64,000 bases of DNA. It comes from Brachyhypopomus gauderio (lineage: Eukaryota > Chordata > Actinopteri > Gymnotiformes > Hypopomidae). Shown piece by piece: positions 1-13,529 of this stretch. Numbering within the stretch: the stretch's first letter is position 1; every line of letters starts with the position of its first letter. Location: the NCBI RefSeq assembly GCF_052324685.1, contig NW_027506903.1:386897-450896 (forward strand), written 5' to 3'. The notes below the pieces were generated by a model that saw nothing but the letters and a program-made list of their open reading frames with translations, searched no databases and had not been told where the DNA came from. A program made the position numbers and the translations under genes.

Positions 1-1349
1 AAATCCACCTTTTTGTTGGATTTTGTCCAACAAAAAATTTGTCCAAGTAACTTTTGATGTAAACACAGGACATGGTGTTCCGTAGTGCATGATGACATGG
101 GCTGAGGTCAGGTGCACGTTTGATGGAGCAGAGTGTGGGTAACGTACAGCTAAAGTGGCAGTGCCCGTATCTCTTGGCGTTGGAACCTGCTCAGGCGGAA
201 GCCAGGGCTACAGGCCAAGGAAACTCAAAGTGGCTCAGCTATTTCTGAAGGGGCATTAAAAATGTAATCAATTGAATAAATCTTGCAGACATAAACCTCA
301 GGATCCATCTTCCATGTCCACGACGTCTGTAATTTCCCTCCGTATTGATCACATGCCTTCCACAGGCCATCTGCCTTTTTAATTAGTTAATGATTAATCA
401 GGAAGCATTATTGATAAAGGGCCGTTTGAGATTCATGCCTGACGTATCCAGGCAGCCATCTGGTGGTGTTTCATTTTTTAATACAGTAAAAATATTCAAA
501 AAAAATACCTTTAGCATGCTAAGAAAATCCACAAAAACCACAGGACAGAATCCCATAGGACAGCATACAATACGACAAAGGAACTAAGTCTAGCTCTGTG
601 CCCCTCTGACTTTGAATGTGAGACAATGTCAGTCCTTTTTTCCAGTGGCTGGTGTGTACATAAGATGACTCCATGTATTCCACACTGCTTTGAACCCCAG
701 CACTGACATCGTGGTGGGGGAGGGGATGGTGGTACAGGCAGGCGGTGGGGCGGGGGGGGGGGGGGGGGGGGGGGTGCATGGAGTGAAACTCCATGGAAAC
801 GTCGGGGGGGGGGGCTGACCTTGGCGCGCGTCTCGCAAGCGCACGCTGCGAGTCTCGAACTGGGAGCGACGCGAAGATGGTTTAGCGCCGTTAGCTTGAT
901 CTCACGCAACCTCCGAAAGAGCGCAAACGATTCGTGGGAGACGAGACGCAGGCTGGCATGGGGAGGTCGTCTCACGCTCCTGCTTTAAGGTCTCCGACGC
1001 AGGGAGACGTTGCGGCTAAAAGACAGCTCACACATAAGTGGGCTATAAAGAATAAAAGGTCCCTAATCGAGGTCGCCTGCCCTCGGCCGCCTGCATCCTC
1101 ACAGGAGAACACACGTATGCGCAGACGCTGGTCTGCTGAGCAGCAGTGGCGGGCCAGATGACTTTGTGTCCTTCCTCCACACCGGAACTTCAGTGGCCCA
1201 GACAGGGCATGTAGGACAGGGCGCTGGGGTGAGCATATGGTCCCTACCTGCTAGACCTGCTACGGCTGCTCCATGTGTTGTTATCACACACTCATCCCAA
1301 ACCTTCCAGATCTCTGTGCACAGCTTGTCCAAGACAAACACTGAAGGAC

Positions 1350-1380
<31 letters not shown>

Positions 1381-1419
1381 TGCAAAAGAGTTTTACATTA
1401 GAACCACCGACTAACTCCC

Positions 1420-1453
<34 letters not shown>

Positions 1454-1683
1454 TACACACCCTAGAGGAGATAATAGGTACGTCTTCTGAAATTGATGGA
1501 ATTAGTAATTTCTTCATATCAGACAGTCTAATATATATGACAGCACTGTTGATGTGGAATACTAATGACTGGAATTCAGTCTAAGGGAAGCGTCTCTCAT
1601 TATGAACATTATGAGTTACTCTGGTTTTAGGCAAGCCACTTAAAGCTGCCATCCTTCCCAAGTGCACAATAATGGCAAGCAGA

Positions 1684-1748
<65 letters not shown>

Positions 1749-3050
1749 CTCCACTGCATGCATACAAAACCGCTTGCTGTTCTCATTTCATGCAAGTTAA
1801 GAACATGGCAAATTGGTATAAAGTGTAGGTCATGGGGGTGGCGTGGGACCGCATGCTCAGGCCCCCTCTCCTGGCCGCGGGCATGACCAGAGGTGCGCTC
1901 GGTAGACCCGGTGCCAAGTGGGCGGGGCCTCAGCAAGCCCCCAAGATGTGCTACGTGACACCCATAGATGCCCTTGCAGAGTGCCTGAAGGAATCCAGCC
2001 TGCAAATAATAATAGTATTGATAACTATCTGGAATTGTTATTATTCCACACTGAATGTTTTCCAGACTGGATTCCTTCAAAAATCCACAAATTTTGGCCT
2101 TAGGCAACATAAGGCACACTATTCATAATTAACTGTCTGGTCTGGCTAATCTTTATGGTAAACAATGTATTTATTCTAATTTGCTGATTTTATTCATAAT
2201 GGTCATGCCAGCAGGTGCTAATGATTTTGGCAGAGCACCATAATCTGCATGATTCCATGTTTTAATTAAGTTTAAACATGCAAAAAAAAATCTGTATCTA
2301 ATCAGTCAAGACGATGAATAAATCCACTACAAGGTGAAACACATGTTGCTCCTGCAAATCCCTTTCTTGATGGACATGATTTTAGGGTCTATTAGCACCA
2401 ATCCAGTGCTCTGTGGGTCTTCCTTGGAACTACATATTTTAACATAAGGCTCATGTCAACCATCAAGCTATGTAATGAGTAAGTCCATAACGTTATTTAC
2501 AGGTGGCAAGGGCAGCATATTTCTCCAGCAACTTCTTTAGAGTTTGGCTTCCAGTACCACTGTAGAGACCATTCTCTGCGCTAAAGAGTCACAAGCATAT
2601 TTTTACAATGACGATGATTGGCACCTTTCATGACACTTTTAAAGCCACCTGTGTTGAAAATCGTGCCCATGTCTCTAAGCAGCCATGTCTCAACACAGAG
2701 GATACCTCTCCAAAGCTCATATTCCGAATAATGAGGTCTTATAATGAGATCTCAAACGCAGTTGTAATATAATGTAAGTGTAATAATAGTTGTAAGGCAT
2801 CTGTTTAAGCCATGCGCCATGTAGTCATTCTCACATTCGATGTTATTACTAGAAGAGGATCATTCAGTAAAATTAAGTAACCGCGAGAACAGCAGATGTC
2901 ATAACATGGAGAATCGGATCCTGAATATCGAGCCTAACACCTTTAATACAGCGATGCACAAACACGCGGGTCAAGAGGTGAGCACCCAAGTGGCTGCAGA
3001 CACACTCCTGTCTCCCTATCTCCGCATGACTGTCTGAGACGCTTCTGTAG
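1..3050. other. No gene seen; microsatellites and AT-rich unique sequence
   Basis: Frames are short and without motifs. A hairpin-capable inverted repeat GAAGGAATCCAG/CTGGATTCCTTC lies at 1987-1998 and 2067-2078. Sequence at 2,110-2,290 is dense in AATTA/TAATGA-type motifs and could be regulatory. Confidence 0.5.
1685..1747 (+). repeat. (AC)n microsatellite
   Basis: About 31 uninterrupted AC units. Nearby are a run of about 30 G at 1351-1380 and a (CT)n(CA)n tract at 1420-1452. Confidence 0.95.
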
Positions 3051-4330
3051 CCAGCTGGATGTTCTCCTGTTGCCTGTTTAAAGCGCCTCATCGCCCAGGG
3101 CAACACAGTAAAGCGCCTGTCAGAAGCGCTCTCGCTGATAATGGCACGGATGCGCGAGCGGGGGAGAGAGAGATGCACGCAGCACGCGACACGAGCGCGC
3201 GCGCGGACACCGACTCGCAACAGCATCACAACACCCTTAGTATGTTATATATATGGTTGGATGTGGTTTTAAGCTTTCGCTGTGCCGCACGGAGGCGGGC
3301 GTGCAACGGTGGCAGGTGCGTGTGTAAGTGTTTAGACATCCATTAGGATCACTTAACAGAGACAGACATAGGGACACATATACACAAACTCTGCTTTCTG
3401 GCTGCTACTTCGCATCTTATTTTACCTAGAAACGCCACAAATACACACAGAGACAACAACAACACATATTTTGTCAGTGCTTCTCAAAACTCCGGGCGCA
3501 AAATCCTTTTGTGTTGGTCTCACGTCTGATATTCATACCGAAACACCGAAGGTTCCCTGTCAAGTGAAAACGCACTAAATACGATGTAACAGATTTGTCC
3601 TAACAGCACATCGCAGCCAGGGTTACAGTGGCGCTTGCGATGAAGCAGAAAGACGAGACGACAGAGCAAAAACTCCTACAAGCACTTAACGGGAACACGG
3701 TCCAGTCCAGAACAAGATCTTCCTGTACTTGGTGATGTAAGGCGATCGACGCGGTCGTTTGGAGCTACCTGCCGCGGCACGGAAACCTTTTAATCGGTCC
3801 AGCTATGCGTCTGAGTGCGAGAGAGAAAAGAGAGTGAGAACGGGAGAAGTTTGCTCACCTACGACCGAAGCGTGGCTCCTCTTCCCTCATCATCCGCTTG
3901 TCTGCGCGCGTGCGTGTGCGCGTGAGTGTCGTCGCGCGCTCCGCTCTCCTCTGTCCATAAGTCAGACAACGGCGTCCGCGAATGTCCTCAAGTCGTTGTG
4001 TGTGTGTGTGTGTGTGTGTATACGCCTGTGTGTTCTAGTCACACTCTCCTCCTCCTACAGTTTATTGTCGTTCGTTTTCGAGCGGTAAAAGACGCGTCCT
4101 TCCTCCAAAACACGGGCCCCTCTCCTCCACAGAGAGGCTGTGAGCGCCGGGCACTCTCCCCTCGTTCCGCAGAAGCAACGGCGGGCTAAAACGGCTCTCT
4201 TTTATCCCTCTTTTATCTCTCTTTCAGTGAGTGTGTGTAAATGTGTGAAGGGAGTGAGGGGGTTCAGGAGCGCACCGCGCTCTCCGGAGCCGCGTTGAGC
4301 TGTTGCTGCCTCTTTCTCCCTGCCGTGTAG
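3050..4330 (-). promoter_or_regulatory. CpG-rich region, possible promoter of a minus-strand gene leaving the left edge
   Basis: CpG-dense sequence at 3,100-3,330 and 3,740-4,300 stands out from the desert. On the minus strand the stretch 4,300-3,860 ends in CGGTCGTAG|GTGAGC, a good splice donor at about 3,858, as expected for an untranslated first exon. A minus-strand ATG before it opens only a short frame. No protein can be named. A (GT)n tract at 3,998-4,019 interrupts it. Confidence 0.35.
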
Positions 4331-5147
4331 ATTTACCGACACAGAGGGATTGTGGTACAAGTGCAGATGGTAATCAAATACGCAGAATCGCTAAGGGGTA
4401 ATCAGAAGAGAATAACTTAAGGTTGTTACCATTGGATTCTGAGAGTGGCTGACAGTCGCGTTGGAGTAATTGATCCGACGTTAAAAGGCCTGGTGCACAT
4501 ACAAAAACCTTACTGTCCACCAGTGTCAGGGTGAAATAAATCAATAGTGTATTACTAGAGTCCAAAGATCAGTGTCAAGTTTATTGGTCTCTTTAACGTC
4601 TGCCAATAAGGCTCATGTTCCCTGCTTCCCTGAAGAACCTGGACCTTCAGTCTTGCTCTCCACAACCTGTGGACAGGTCCAAATGTAAATAGGAAGGGCA
4701 GAATCTCAGAGCAGAAAAAGGAATCTCTTAACAAAATGAACCGAAAGTAGCTCTCTGGTATGGCCGTTCTCTCTATCCTCCGTGTTTGTTCACGGTCCCC
4801 TATTGCCTGAGTGAAATGACATCATGTGATTGCCATGGAGGGTACTGAGGTCACAGCAAATAATTGATAATGAATTTAGAACATTTTGGTTGTCAACACA
4901 CAATAGATTTTGGTGATCTTGAATCATGTGCCAACACATTTTTAGATTAAACTGGAGCATGTGTTAGCTAGCTACATATTTTTGAACAGTTACAGTTGAT
5001 GACCATGTTAGGATTGGCGGGAAAATGTAATCAAAAGAAAATGTGTAAAGACTTGAACTATTTCAGAATTAAGACCTGCAATCAGGAAGCTCCTTTAGGT
5101 GCTGTGGATCCAGACTCCCTGTGGCACTTTCCCACAGTATTGGATCA

Positions 5148-5198
<51 letters not shown>
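5148..5198 (+). repeat. (TC)n microsatellite
   Basis: About 25 TC units. Other short tracts nearby in the desert: (CA)n at 7,086-7,133, (AT)n at 8,089-8,110, (GA)n at 8,192-8,250. Confidence 0.95.
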
Positions 5199-5201
<3 letters not shown>

Positions 5202-5677
5202 CCATTATTTCACTCTTTCAAGGCAATGTGCAAGGTATCATTAAGACACTACAAAGCACAAAACAATGTAAGCTAGCTGGATATATAAATTGTCATTGCA
5301 GACACCTCACAAAAGCAATTTTTAACAATTCTTCATTCCACTCTGCTAGTTCAACAGAACCCCAAGTTGCAGTTTTATATTTTAGCCAACAAATTCCCAC
5401 TGGAAGCAAAGATCATGGTCAGAATGGGTAATACTGGTTTATCAACATCGCGTGGGACGCATAAAGTAGGACAGTTGATTGTGACCTTGATTATGAAGCC
5501 AATATTGTTAAAGCTTCTTAACAAATGCCAGTCACAAAAAAATTGGACCACAGTCTCCATGACCTCTGTGATCTTACCTTTGACCCCTGACAAGCTCCAA
5601 TGTCAGGAACACCCGTTACAGTGTAGAAATGACCTTGTCTTTCTTCCATACTCCTCTCTCTCCGTTTCTTTATAAGT

Positions 5678-6106
5678 ACTCACTCACTCACTCACTCACT
5701 CACTCACTCACTCACTCACTCACGCACACACACACTTATTAACTCACTCACACACACTCACTTATTAACTCACACTCACATGCTCAATCATTTACACACT
5801 CACTCACTCACTCACTCACACACACACACTTACTAACACACTCACTCACACTCACATACTCATTCACATACTCACTCACTCACTCCCTCACACTCACTCA
5901 CTCACACACTCACTCACACACTCACTCACACACTCACTCACTCACTCACTCACACACACACACTAACACACTCACTCACACACTCACATACTCACACACT
6001 CACATACTCACTCCCTCACACTCACTCACTCACACACTCACTCACATACTCACTCACTCACTCACTCACTCACTCACTCACTCACTCACTCACTCACTCA
6101 CTCACT
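5678..6106 (+). repeat. (CTCA)n tetranucleotide microsatellite, compound
   Basis: About 430 bases of CTCA with interspersed CA and TTATTAA interruptions. The two ends are purest. Confidence 0.95.
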
Positions 6107-7079
6107 CGTAACATTCAGCAATGCATAATTTGTACTAACCAGTCTGCCTAAAAATTTCAAGTCTACTTAATTAAGCAATTTACTTCAAAGCGATAAATCT
6201 TTTGAATTTCACTTGAATAGCTCTGGGGAAGAGTTCAGATAAACTGATATTGACATCAAAGTCAAAGTGTGCGATAGCTGACCTGGAATGTTTTTACCAC
6301 ACCAGACAATTTAAGTAAAAAACAAAGCTGAATTCACAAAAAAATATCTACATTTTATTACTTCTTAAATTTCTTCATTAAGATTCTCCAGCCTGAAGGA
6401 AGGCCCCCATTCAATGTGTGTCATGGTGTTCGCCCACATAACAATAAAGAAAGAAAGAAATTCTCTTGATTGTACAGAACTCAAGAGATTAAAATCTGCA
6501 ACTAGAATCCATTCTGACCATCTTCTGTCTTCACACATCTATATTTACCCCTCAAAAACAAGGCACCAGACCAGCAGGGGCATCAGAGCAGAGGCCCAAA
6601 CACAATAAATATTTGAGCTTGTCTTGTGCATCATGTAATATTCATCATATTTATATCATCTTTTTATAGGCTTGGGATGCCACTCAGGTCAAATTGGCTG
6701 CCTCAATTCTATTTTACCCACCAGCATTAAAGGAGTCTTGTTTTCACATTAAATCAATACATAAACATGACTGTTAACTTTATGCACTTAGATGTCGAGT
6801 TTTACATAGTCAATGAAAAACACCTGGTGCATTCATTTCAGCGAACTTCAAAGAACTATGAAGTTTCTTAGCTTTAATTGATCACATTTAACTTTGTAGC
6901 CCTTAGCATTCTGGCCTAAGAAAAATCAACAAACTGAACTTGTTGTGTGAATTAACAATCAAAATTAATTGTGCAATTAAATAACTGCTTATTCATTTAT
7001 TTACTTTGTGTTTTAAGCATAGATTACCTGAGGTAATTATAGAATGTGAGTCATGCAGTAGGTAAAATTATCAAGTTTC

Positions 7080-7136
<57 letters not shown>

Positions 7137-8215
7137 TATATTATTTCATTGGCAGAGGCACTGAATGGCCATCTTTGACACATAAGGCAATTGTCAGCTT
7201 GTTTTTATTCACAAGCTCAAACTAACAGCATCCTTGCTCTTGATATCTATGTAGCACTGCATTTTAGGCAGGGAGCAATAGATCAGCCCAGACAACTTCA
7301 TTAGACTGCCCATTAGCCAGGAAGAGAGAGATAGGAGAAAAGATGGAGAGAGAGAGAGAGAGAAGTGAGGGAAGAGAAGACCAACAACACCGCCTTCAGC
7401 GGGAAGAGATGTAAAGGATGAAGAACTGTGGAATAAAGGGGTGTAAACACATCGGAGAAGAAAAACTCTGAAGAGAGAAGCATCAGAGGTGGAGCTGTAC
7501 GGCTAACACGGCCATGTTGGAAACGCACCGAGGAGGGTGACACAAGGTTACGCTAAAAAAAAACACCTTAAAACATAGATGCGTAGTTGTTATATGGCTG
7601 ACACATTTCAATTAAGTGGTTATAAAAAGATACACCCATTTTAAGGTGTATATTTTGTTTTGTTTTTTGCTAACTCCTACTGACAGTATTTCACAAATGT
7701 TTATTCTAAAATCTTTGCTGTGGACACAATGCCTTCGTATTCTGATTCTGTTTATACTCTACCAAGTCCTCATGTGTCCAGAACCCACTGCATCAGTCAC
7801 ACTATGCATGTATATATGTGTGTGTGTGTGTGTGTGTGTCGCACAACCCTTAGCCCAAAGCTAACCTCTCAGCCAAGTTCCAGAATAACTCCCTCAGCTC
7901 CTGTGCGCCCTACCCAGGCATGAGGAAATGTTCTCAGCTATACTTCTGTCTCTGTTACTCATGTCATAGACAGTGAGAAATTACAGCACCAAAATAGGAC
8001 GATTTGTTAAGCTGTGCTTGTGAATTATCCCTCATGGGGAGCAAAATAATTTATGAACTCAAGAGAATATGGAATGAAAATGGAAAAAAATATATATATA
8101 TATATATATAAAACCTGGTTCCCATCTGCAGTAAAAACGACAGCTATGAAATACCATTTTGGCCCCTCAGTATAGGTCTGTGTCTGTGCTTTGAAGAGAG
8201 AGAGAGAGAGAGGGG

Positions 8216-8252
<37 letters not shown>

Positions 8253-8289
8253 CTGATGGACTCTTTTTTTTCCTCTTTAAAATGTCAGT

Positions 8290-8560
8290 CTCTTCACCGC
8301 TTCATCTGTCTGACTGTCCCACGCGTCTGTCTGCACGAACCCTCCCGAGACCCCCGTGCGAAACCTGCCGTGCTGCCGCGGCAACGGAGCCTGTGTTGTG
8401 GCGATGAGGTGCGCTGCCGTTATTCTGCCCGAGAACCTCCGCAGCCCTGACGCGCATGTAAATGTGTCGCCATGGCCGCCGTCGTCCCCGGCGATGCGGA
8501 TGAAGCTCCGCCCCCTTGCACGTGCACCCCGAGATCCTGTAGGCAACGAGACTCCATACA
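8290..8560. promoter_or_regulatory. Isolated CpG-rich block
   Basis: GC- and CpG-rich, with GCCATGGCCGCCGTCGTC near 8,470, between a (GA)n tract and a SINE. Frames of 70-130 codons exist on both strands but overlap each other and show no family motif. It could be a regulatory element or an untranslated exon. Confidence 0.25.
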
Positions 8561-8584
8561 GAAGCAGGTAAAGAAAAAAAAAAC

Positions 8585-8715
8585 ACAAGGTGGTAATAAC
8601 ACCAAGGTCACGGGTTCGACTCCCAGGGAGAACACACACTGTAGAACTGATAAATACATGCAAATTGCTATCGATAAGAACACCTGCCCAAATCCTGAGA
8701 ATGTAAATTACTTCT
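8585..8715 (+). mobile_element. tRNA-derived SINE fragment
   Basis: A perfect B box GGGTTCGACTCCC at 8612-8624 is preceded by TAATAACACCAAGGTCAC, a phrase found in fish tRNA-SINEs, and followed by a degenerate L2-like tail ending AATGTAAATTA near 8,711. The A box is not clear, so the head is truncated or diverged. It is not a functional tRNA: there is no matching acceptor stem. Confidence 0.6.
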
Positions 8716-9271
8716 GAGTCTTAGTTTACCTCTGGGGCAACAAACTATATCGCGTACTATGAGGCATTGCTATATACAATATGAAAGGAGCACACTTTGT
8801 CTTGTGCCTGTCTGGGAAGCAGCCCACCAACACATTTCCCCATAAATAAATAAAAACTGTAAGGTAACACCAGAGCATACTGAGGTCAGGTCATATTTAA
8901 TGGAGAGAGCAGCACCCTGGTTTCAGGCGTTGGCTTGAAACTCTCCACCTCTCCAGAAACAGAGCACAAACAAAAATGTGCAGGTACAGTTTTCTCAGAC
9001 TGTGTCTCAAGGGGGGTTCAAAACACCAACAAAGAGACTTGATTTAATGCTGTGAAATGCCTGTGAATGGAGGTCAAGGGTCACAAAGAGGGAGACTGGG
9101 GACAGAGAGAAAGGTGGAAACTAAGGGAAAGAGGGTGAGAGAGAGAGACAGAAATGAGAGGCAGAGAGAGAGAGAGAGAGGGAGAGAGAGAGTGAGTGGG
9201 AGTGTGCAAATGACAGAGTGCTCTTTGAACGGCAGTGAGAGGAGATGGAGAATGACAGCTCCCACCCCGTA

Positions 9272-9346
<75 letters not shown>
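9272..9346 (+). repeat. (AC)n microsatellite
   Basis: About 37 AC units, preceded by GA-rich sequence at 9,130-9,200. Confidence 0.95.
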
Positions 9347-9348
<2 letters not shown>

Positions 9349-9683
9349 CACAGTGCTGCCAGTCTCCCACAGAGTCTGAAGTGCTCACTCTGACATAGGA
9401 CAGCTGAGTCTCTTGTGTTACACAATGAGGCCGAGGGAAGATACTATGTAAATGTTTCTGCTTCATGACTGCACAGTGCATTAGCCATCAGTCTTCACGG
9501 AGCTTCAGCTTAGCAACGGCGTGCTAATTGCACGTTTTGCTGCTCTCACACAGAGACCAGTGGGTGGAGAAAGGTAAGGACTTGATAGACCCTTGGTATG
9601 GACCTCTTAAATCTCAACGTCGGAGGCGAGGGTGTTGATTTGAGAGCAGGAAAGAAAGAAAGGGAAGAAGAGAAAGAGAGAAG

Positions 9684-9719
<36 letters not shown>

Positions 9720-11646
9720 TGTACCGAGGATCTGAGACTGGAGGTTAAGCTTCCCCGAGGCTGCCATCTTTCTTTCTCAAGGAAGAATGAGTGTGTGTGG
9801 GCGAGTCACATCCTTTACCAACATATACTGTGTATGCTGTGTGTGAGTGAGTGTGTGTATGTGTGTGTACATGTGCCGTTTATATAGGGAGAAACATATA
9901 GGCGATTTGCACTAAACATACAAAGTGAAATAATTAAAGGCACATTATGTAACAATAAGTATTTCTAAAAGATACACCACAGGCCAAACTAGTGTATATA
10001 AATGGACTATTTTATATTTGTCATACCTTTTCATAAAAAGGTTTCCTTGTTACAGCTGTGAATATAAACATTGCTGTTTTTTGCCAGTAAGGTCAAATGG
10101 CTACACAGTAGTATATATTTGCCTACGCCTGCTGACCAAGGTCACTTGTACCCACACGTGTATAACTCGGTTCTGAGTTCCCCTTCAGGTTACATTATCA
10201 TACATTGAAATAGATTGTTGCATTGTATACGTATGCAGTATAAAAGCAATATATATATATAAATATATATAACCATATATATATATATGGTTATTTTTTT
10301 GATTACAACAGAATGAAGCCCTGAACTGCTAAACACAACACTACTGTGTACAGAATAAAGGGACCTAATTAACGGAAGGTTGACTACTGGGTCAAGCTTG
10401 AATCTGTAGGCATACATTGAAAAGAAAAGGCCATGCAGTCACAACACCTGATTGGACACAACGATTACCAATAGCAGTGTTTCTTCTTGTGAAATGTTTC
10501 TTCAGAATTTCTTCAGCTAGTGGCGGCCACGGCACACGGGCAGACGCTTCGCTAACAGATCCCAGATCCCAGTAATCTAACACTCCAAGATCCATTCTCG
10601 AAGGAAATCTAGATGGCTGCATTTCCACTCCCTCATGTCCTTGAAGTAGAGTCTGCTCTCACTGATGTCTACAAGCATTTATTTGAGGTCCGTGCCACCT
10701 GCTTCCGCTAACGAGCTCTCCTCCTTAGCGACAGTGGGCACCTAATTAGCACCCACAAACAAGGGGCTGCGTAGCCAGAGCAAATAACTTTTGGGCACGG
10801 GTCGCATCCCGGGTCATTGGGTCTATCCCTGGGACCTCACTTCAGAGGTCGGCACCAACCAAACGGGTCTCTGGTGGGGGTTGGGGGTAGGGGGGGGTTA
10901 TGAATGTTAATGTCTGAAACACTAATCAAGCCCTCGGTTACAGTCTGCAAGGTCCGGTACTGATGTCAATGTTCATCGCGGATTCCCGAGGTGCTTATTA
11001 GTTATTAATCATAAAGCATATTGTTCAGCACCTAATGTGAATTATTCAGTAGCAACACTGAGAAATTTGTAGCTAGTTAAAAGCATGAGGAATGAGTGGG
11101 AATTCAAGTGTATACGTGCGTATAACAAGAACAGAGAATCCTAGGAGAAACCAGGTGCTAAAGACTTTAAATTAAAGAGAATATGAACTCAAAGATGGGA
11201 ATATGGTAGTTAACATAGCAGATGTAAAAACTGCAGTAACTAACCCAGTTCTACGAAACTGTAATGTAATCATTTTGTGTATAACTTCACTTTTAACGAG
11301 TTTCATGTAGCCTTCTAGTGCACATATATTCATTTCTTGATGATGTCCCTGAAATCAGTACACCACAGCCTGCTGGAACTCAGGTACATGACTGAGAGGA
11401 TTGTTGTATTCCAAGGACGATCGAAGGAGAAAAGCCATTGATTTTTTTCATCTTATCTAGAGCAGCAGAAAAATTACATATAAAACACTTTTTCGAAGTT
11501 CACACACAGTACAACACTGTAGGAGTGAATTTAAGCCAAAACTTCGGCTCAAACTCACGTGTCCCTGTGGACTTGCCGTAGGGTCAAAGCATGGCTTGGA
11601 AAACAGAGCCAAAGCAGACAGCTCAGCCATATGCTGAAACACCTGG

Positions 11647-11689
<43 letters not shown>

Positions 11690-11969
11690 CTGCAAAAGGA
11701 GCTGAATCCTGCAGCCTCTCTGGCAGAAAAATGCAAACACACACTGCAAACACGTGAAGGCAGCTGAGGGAACTCTTCCAAAAATATCCGGGTTCGAGCC
11801 GGGCAGTGCCAACCAGACATGGAGGTAAAAGCAAGCTGACGAAATGCAAATGAGCTCCTTATTAGTTCAGAGGTTCCACAGTGTTTATGTGCAGTGCTGA
11901 AAAGTGCATCTCTGTGGATTCATGAAAGAATAACAGGATGGCATGACCTGGAAATATAGTGTGTGAGTT

Positions 11970-12013
<44 letters not shown>

Positions 12014-12129
12014 GTGTGTGTGTGTTCCAGGTGTTTAACTGTGTTAAATCACTAATCCCTAAGCATTTGACACTGTTCTGCATTTAAAGTCATTCAAACC
12101 CAAGAAACTTGTAATAAAACTTTCCTGCA

Positions 12130-12154
12130 ATGTTGCTTTTGATGTCTTTCCCAG

Positions 12155-12222
<68 letters not shown>

Positions 12223-12264
12223 ACACAACAGACTCATGTTGCTTTTGATTTCTTTCCCAGGTAC

Positions 12265-12333
<69 letters not shown>

Positions 12334-12340
12334 TCACACA
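12130..12340 (+). repeat. Tandemly duplicated microsatellite block
   Basis: ATGTTGCTTTTGATGTCTTT followed by CCCAGGTACA and an (AC)n tract occurs at 12130 and again at 12236 (one change, and AACA after GGTAC). The duplication unit is about 106 bp and includes the microsatellite. Confidence 0.85.
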
Positions 12341-13088
12341 CACTCACACACTCACACACTCGGTAATGCTTCAGTAATAATACAGCTCTGAATATAACAC
12401 AATGACACGACATTGTTTTCAGATCAAAACACATTCTGCTGTTTAACCTGTCGAGAGCGCCTCTTCAGAGTCTAATGAGGCCTGTGATCAAACCAAATCA
12501 CTCACAAACCCCCTACACTTGTCCAAAATAGAACCACTGCCAGCATGTAGCAGGCACAGGTGATGGAGAATCAGGCATGGAGGGGTTGGGGGGAGTGGGT
12601 GGGGTAGGTGTTGGGGAAGGAGGATGGGGGTAGAAAGGTTGAAAGAGAAAGTCGACAGCAGTGATGCTTTTCATGTAGGAAAGAAACATGAAAATAATAT
12701 ACAACCCTTGCTGCCTTCTACAATTGCCCCTGCTACCTTCTACAACCCCTGATCCAGGGCACGTGTGCAGTCTCACTGCTGTCTGCTCACAGCACAGTTA
12801 AGGTCACAAATAAAACACATTGAGGCATCTTAAACCACAGTCACCTGAAGGACCAAGAGTCAGACTATCAGATTAAGCGAGATCATTTAGAAATTAGCCG
12901 AGGCACTTGCAGTATCTTGGCCTACTCTCCAGTCTGGTGTGATCACGTTCCCCAGTCCCCTCACCCAGCAGTGACTGGTGCCGTCGGAATAACTTGGCAC
13001 AAGCAAAGGAAAAAGAAGGCATTAGAAAATATTCTGCTAAACCGAAGTTCCAAAATGTCAGCCTATGCACTGCTGAGTCAAAATTTTC

Positions 13089-13300
13089 TTTACATTTACT
13101 GCATTTGGCAGACACTTGTCCAGAGGGAGACTTACAATTTTCAATCATGGTAGGCGGTGCGGTAGATGAGTGCAGTGTTATGAGTCTTGCCCAAGCTTTC
13201 TTAGAAGTATTGCACACAGCATCTGCCTTGACAAGGAATTGAACCCCAATCCCCTAGAGAAAAGGCAGCGTTGTAACCCACTACACCATTACCAACCAGC
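13089..13300 (-). mobile_element. tRNA-derived SINE with L2-type tail
   Basis: On the minus strand the head has an A-box-like TGTAGTGGGTTAC (13284-13272) and a B-box-like GGTTCAATTCC (13245-13235). The tail (13,091-13,140) is the reverse complement of GTAAGTC...CTGGA..AG.G..TGC.AAATGC, the 3' end shared with fish L2-type LINEs. A LINE remnant with the same tail lies 250 bases away. Confidence 0.7.
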
Positions 13301-13529
13301 CTCTCCAGCTTTTCCAGCTTGCTTTTTTATTTCAGTGTTTTATAGTTGATCACATTGAGAACTCCTGCCTGGAGAACTGGAGGAGGCAGGAACATGTTAT
13401 ATGATATAAAAGGTGCCACTGGAACCTGGTTTTAGTGCTCGTTAGTAGTCTCCGGTGTCTCCTGTGACGGCTGTGAATTGTAGGGGAGGCCAGACTCGTC
13501 TTTTATATCTAGACTCCCTCTGCGATGTA

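Larger units (their letters stand above)
4331..8260. other. No gene seen; microsatellite-rich
   Basis: Besides the listed simple repeats this is AT-rich sequence with short, motif-free frames. Confidence 0.5.
8720..13085. other. No gene seen; simple repeats and possible conserved elements
   Basis: Contains several (AC)n/(TG)n tracts. Complex stretches at 10,640-10,870 and 10,970-11,040 carry CTAATTAGC and TTATTAGTTATTAATCATAA motifs (homeodomain-type cores), the look of non-coding regulatory DNA. No exon with splice sites was recognised. Confidence 0.45.

Noticed and set aside
1987-2078. Possible microRNA hairpin
   Set aside because: The 12-bp arms are separated by a 68-base loop with imperfect inner pairing; no precursor-like stem.
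5678-6106. Telomere-like or centromeric repeat
   Set aside because: The CTCA tetranucleotide is an ordinary microsatellite, not TTAGGG or a known centromeric unit.
8612-8624. Possible tRNA gene at a perfect B box
   Set aside because: No A box at the right distance and no acceptor stem; the surroundings match a SINE.
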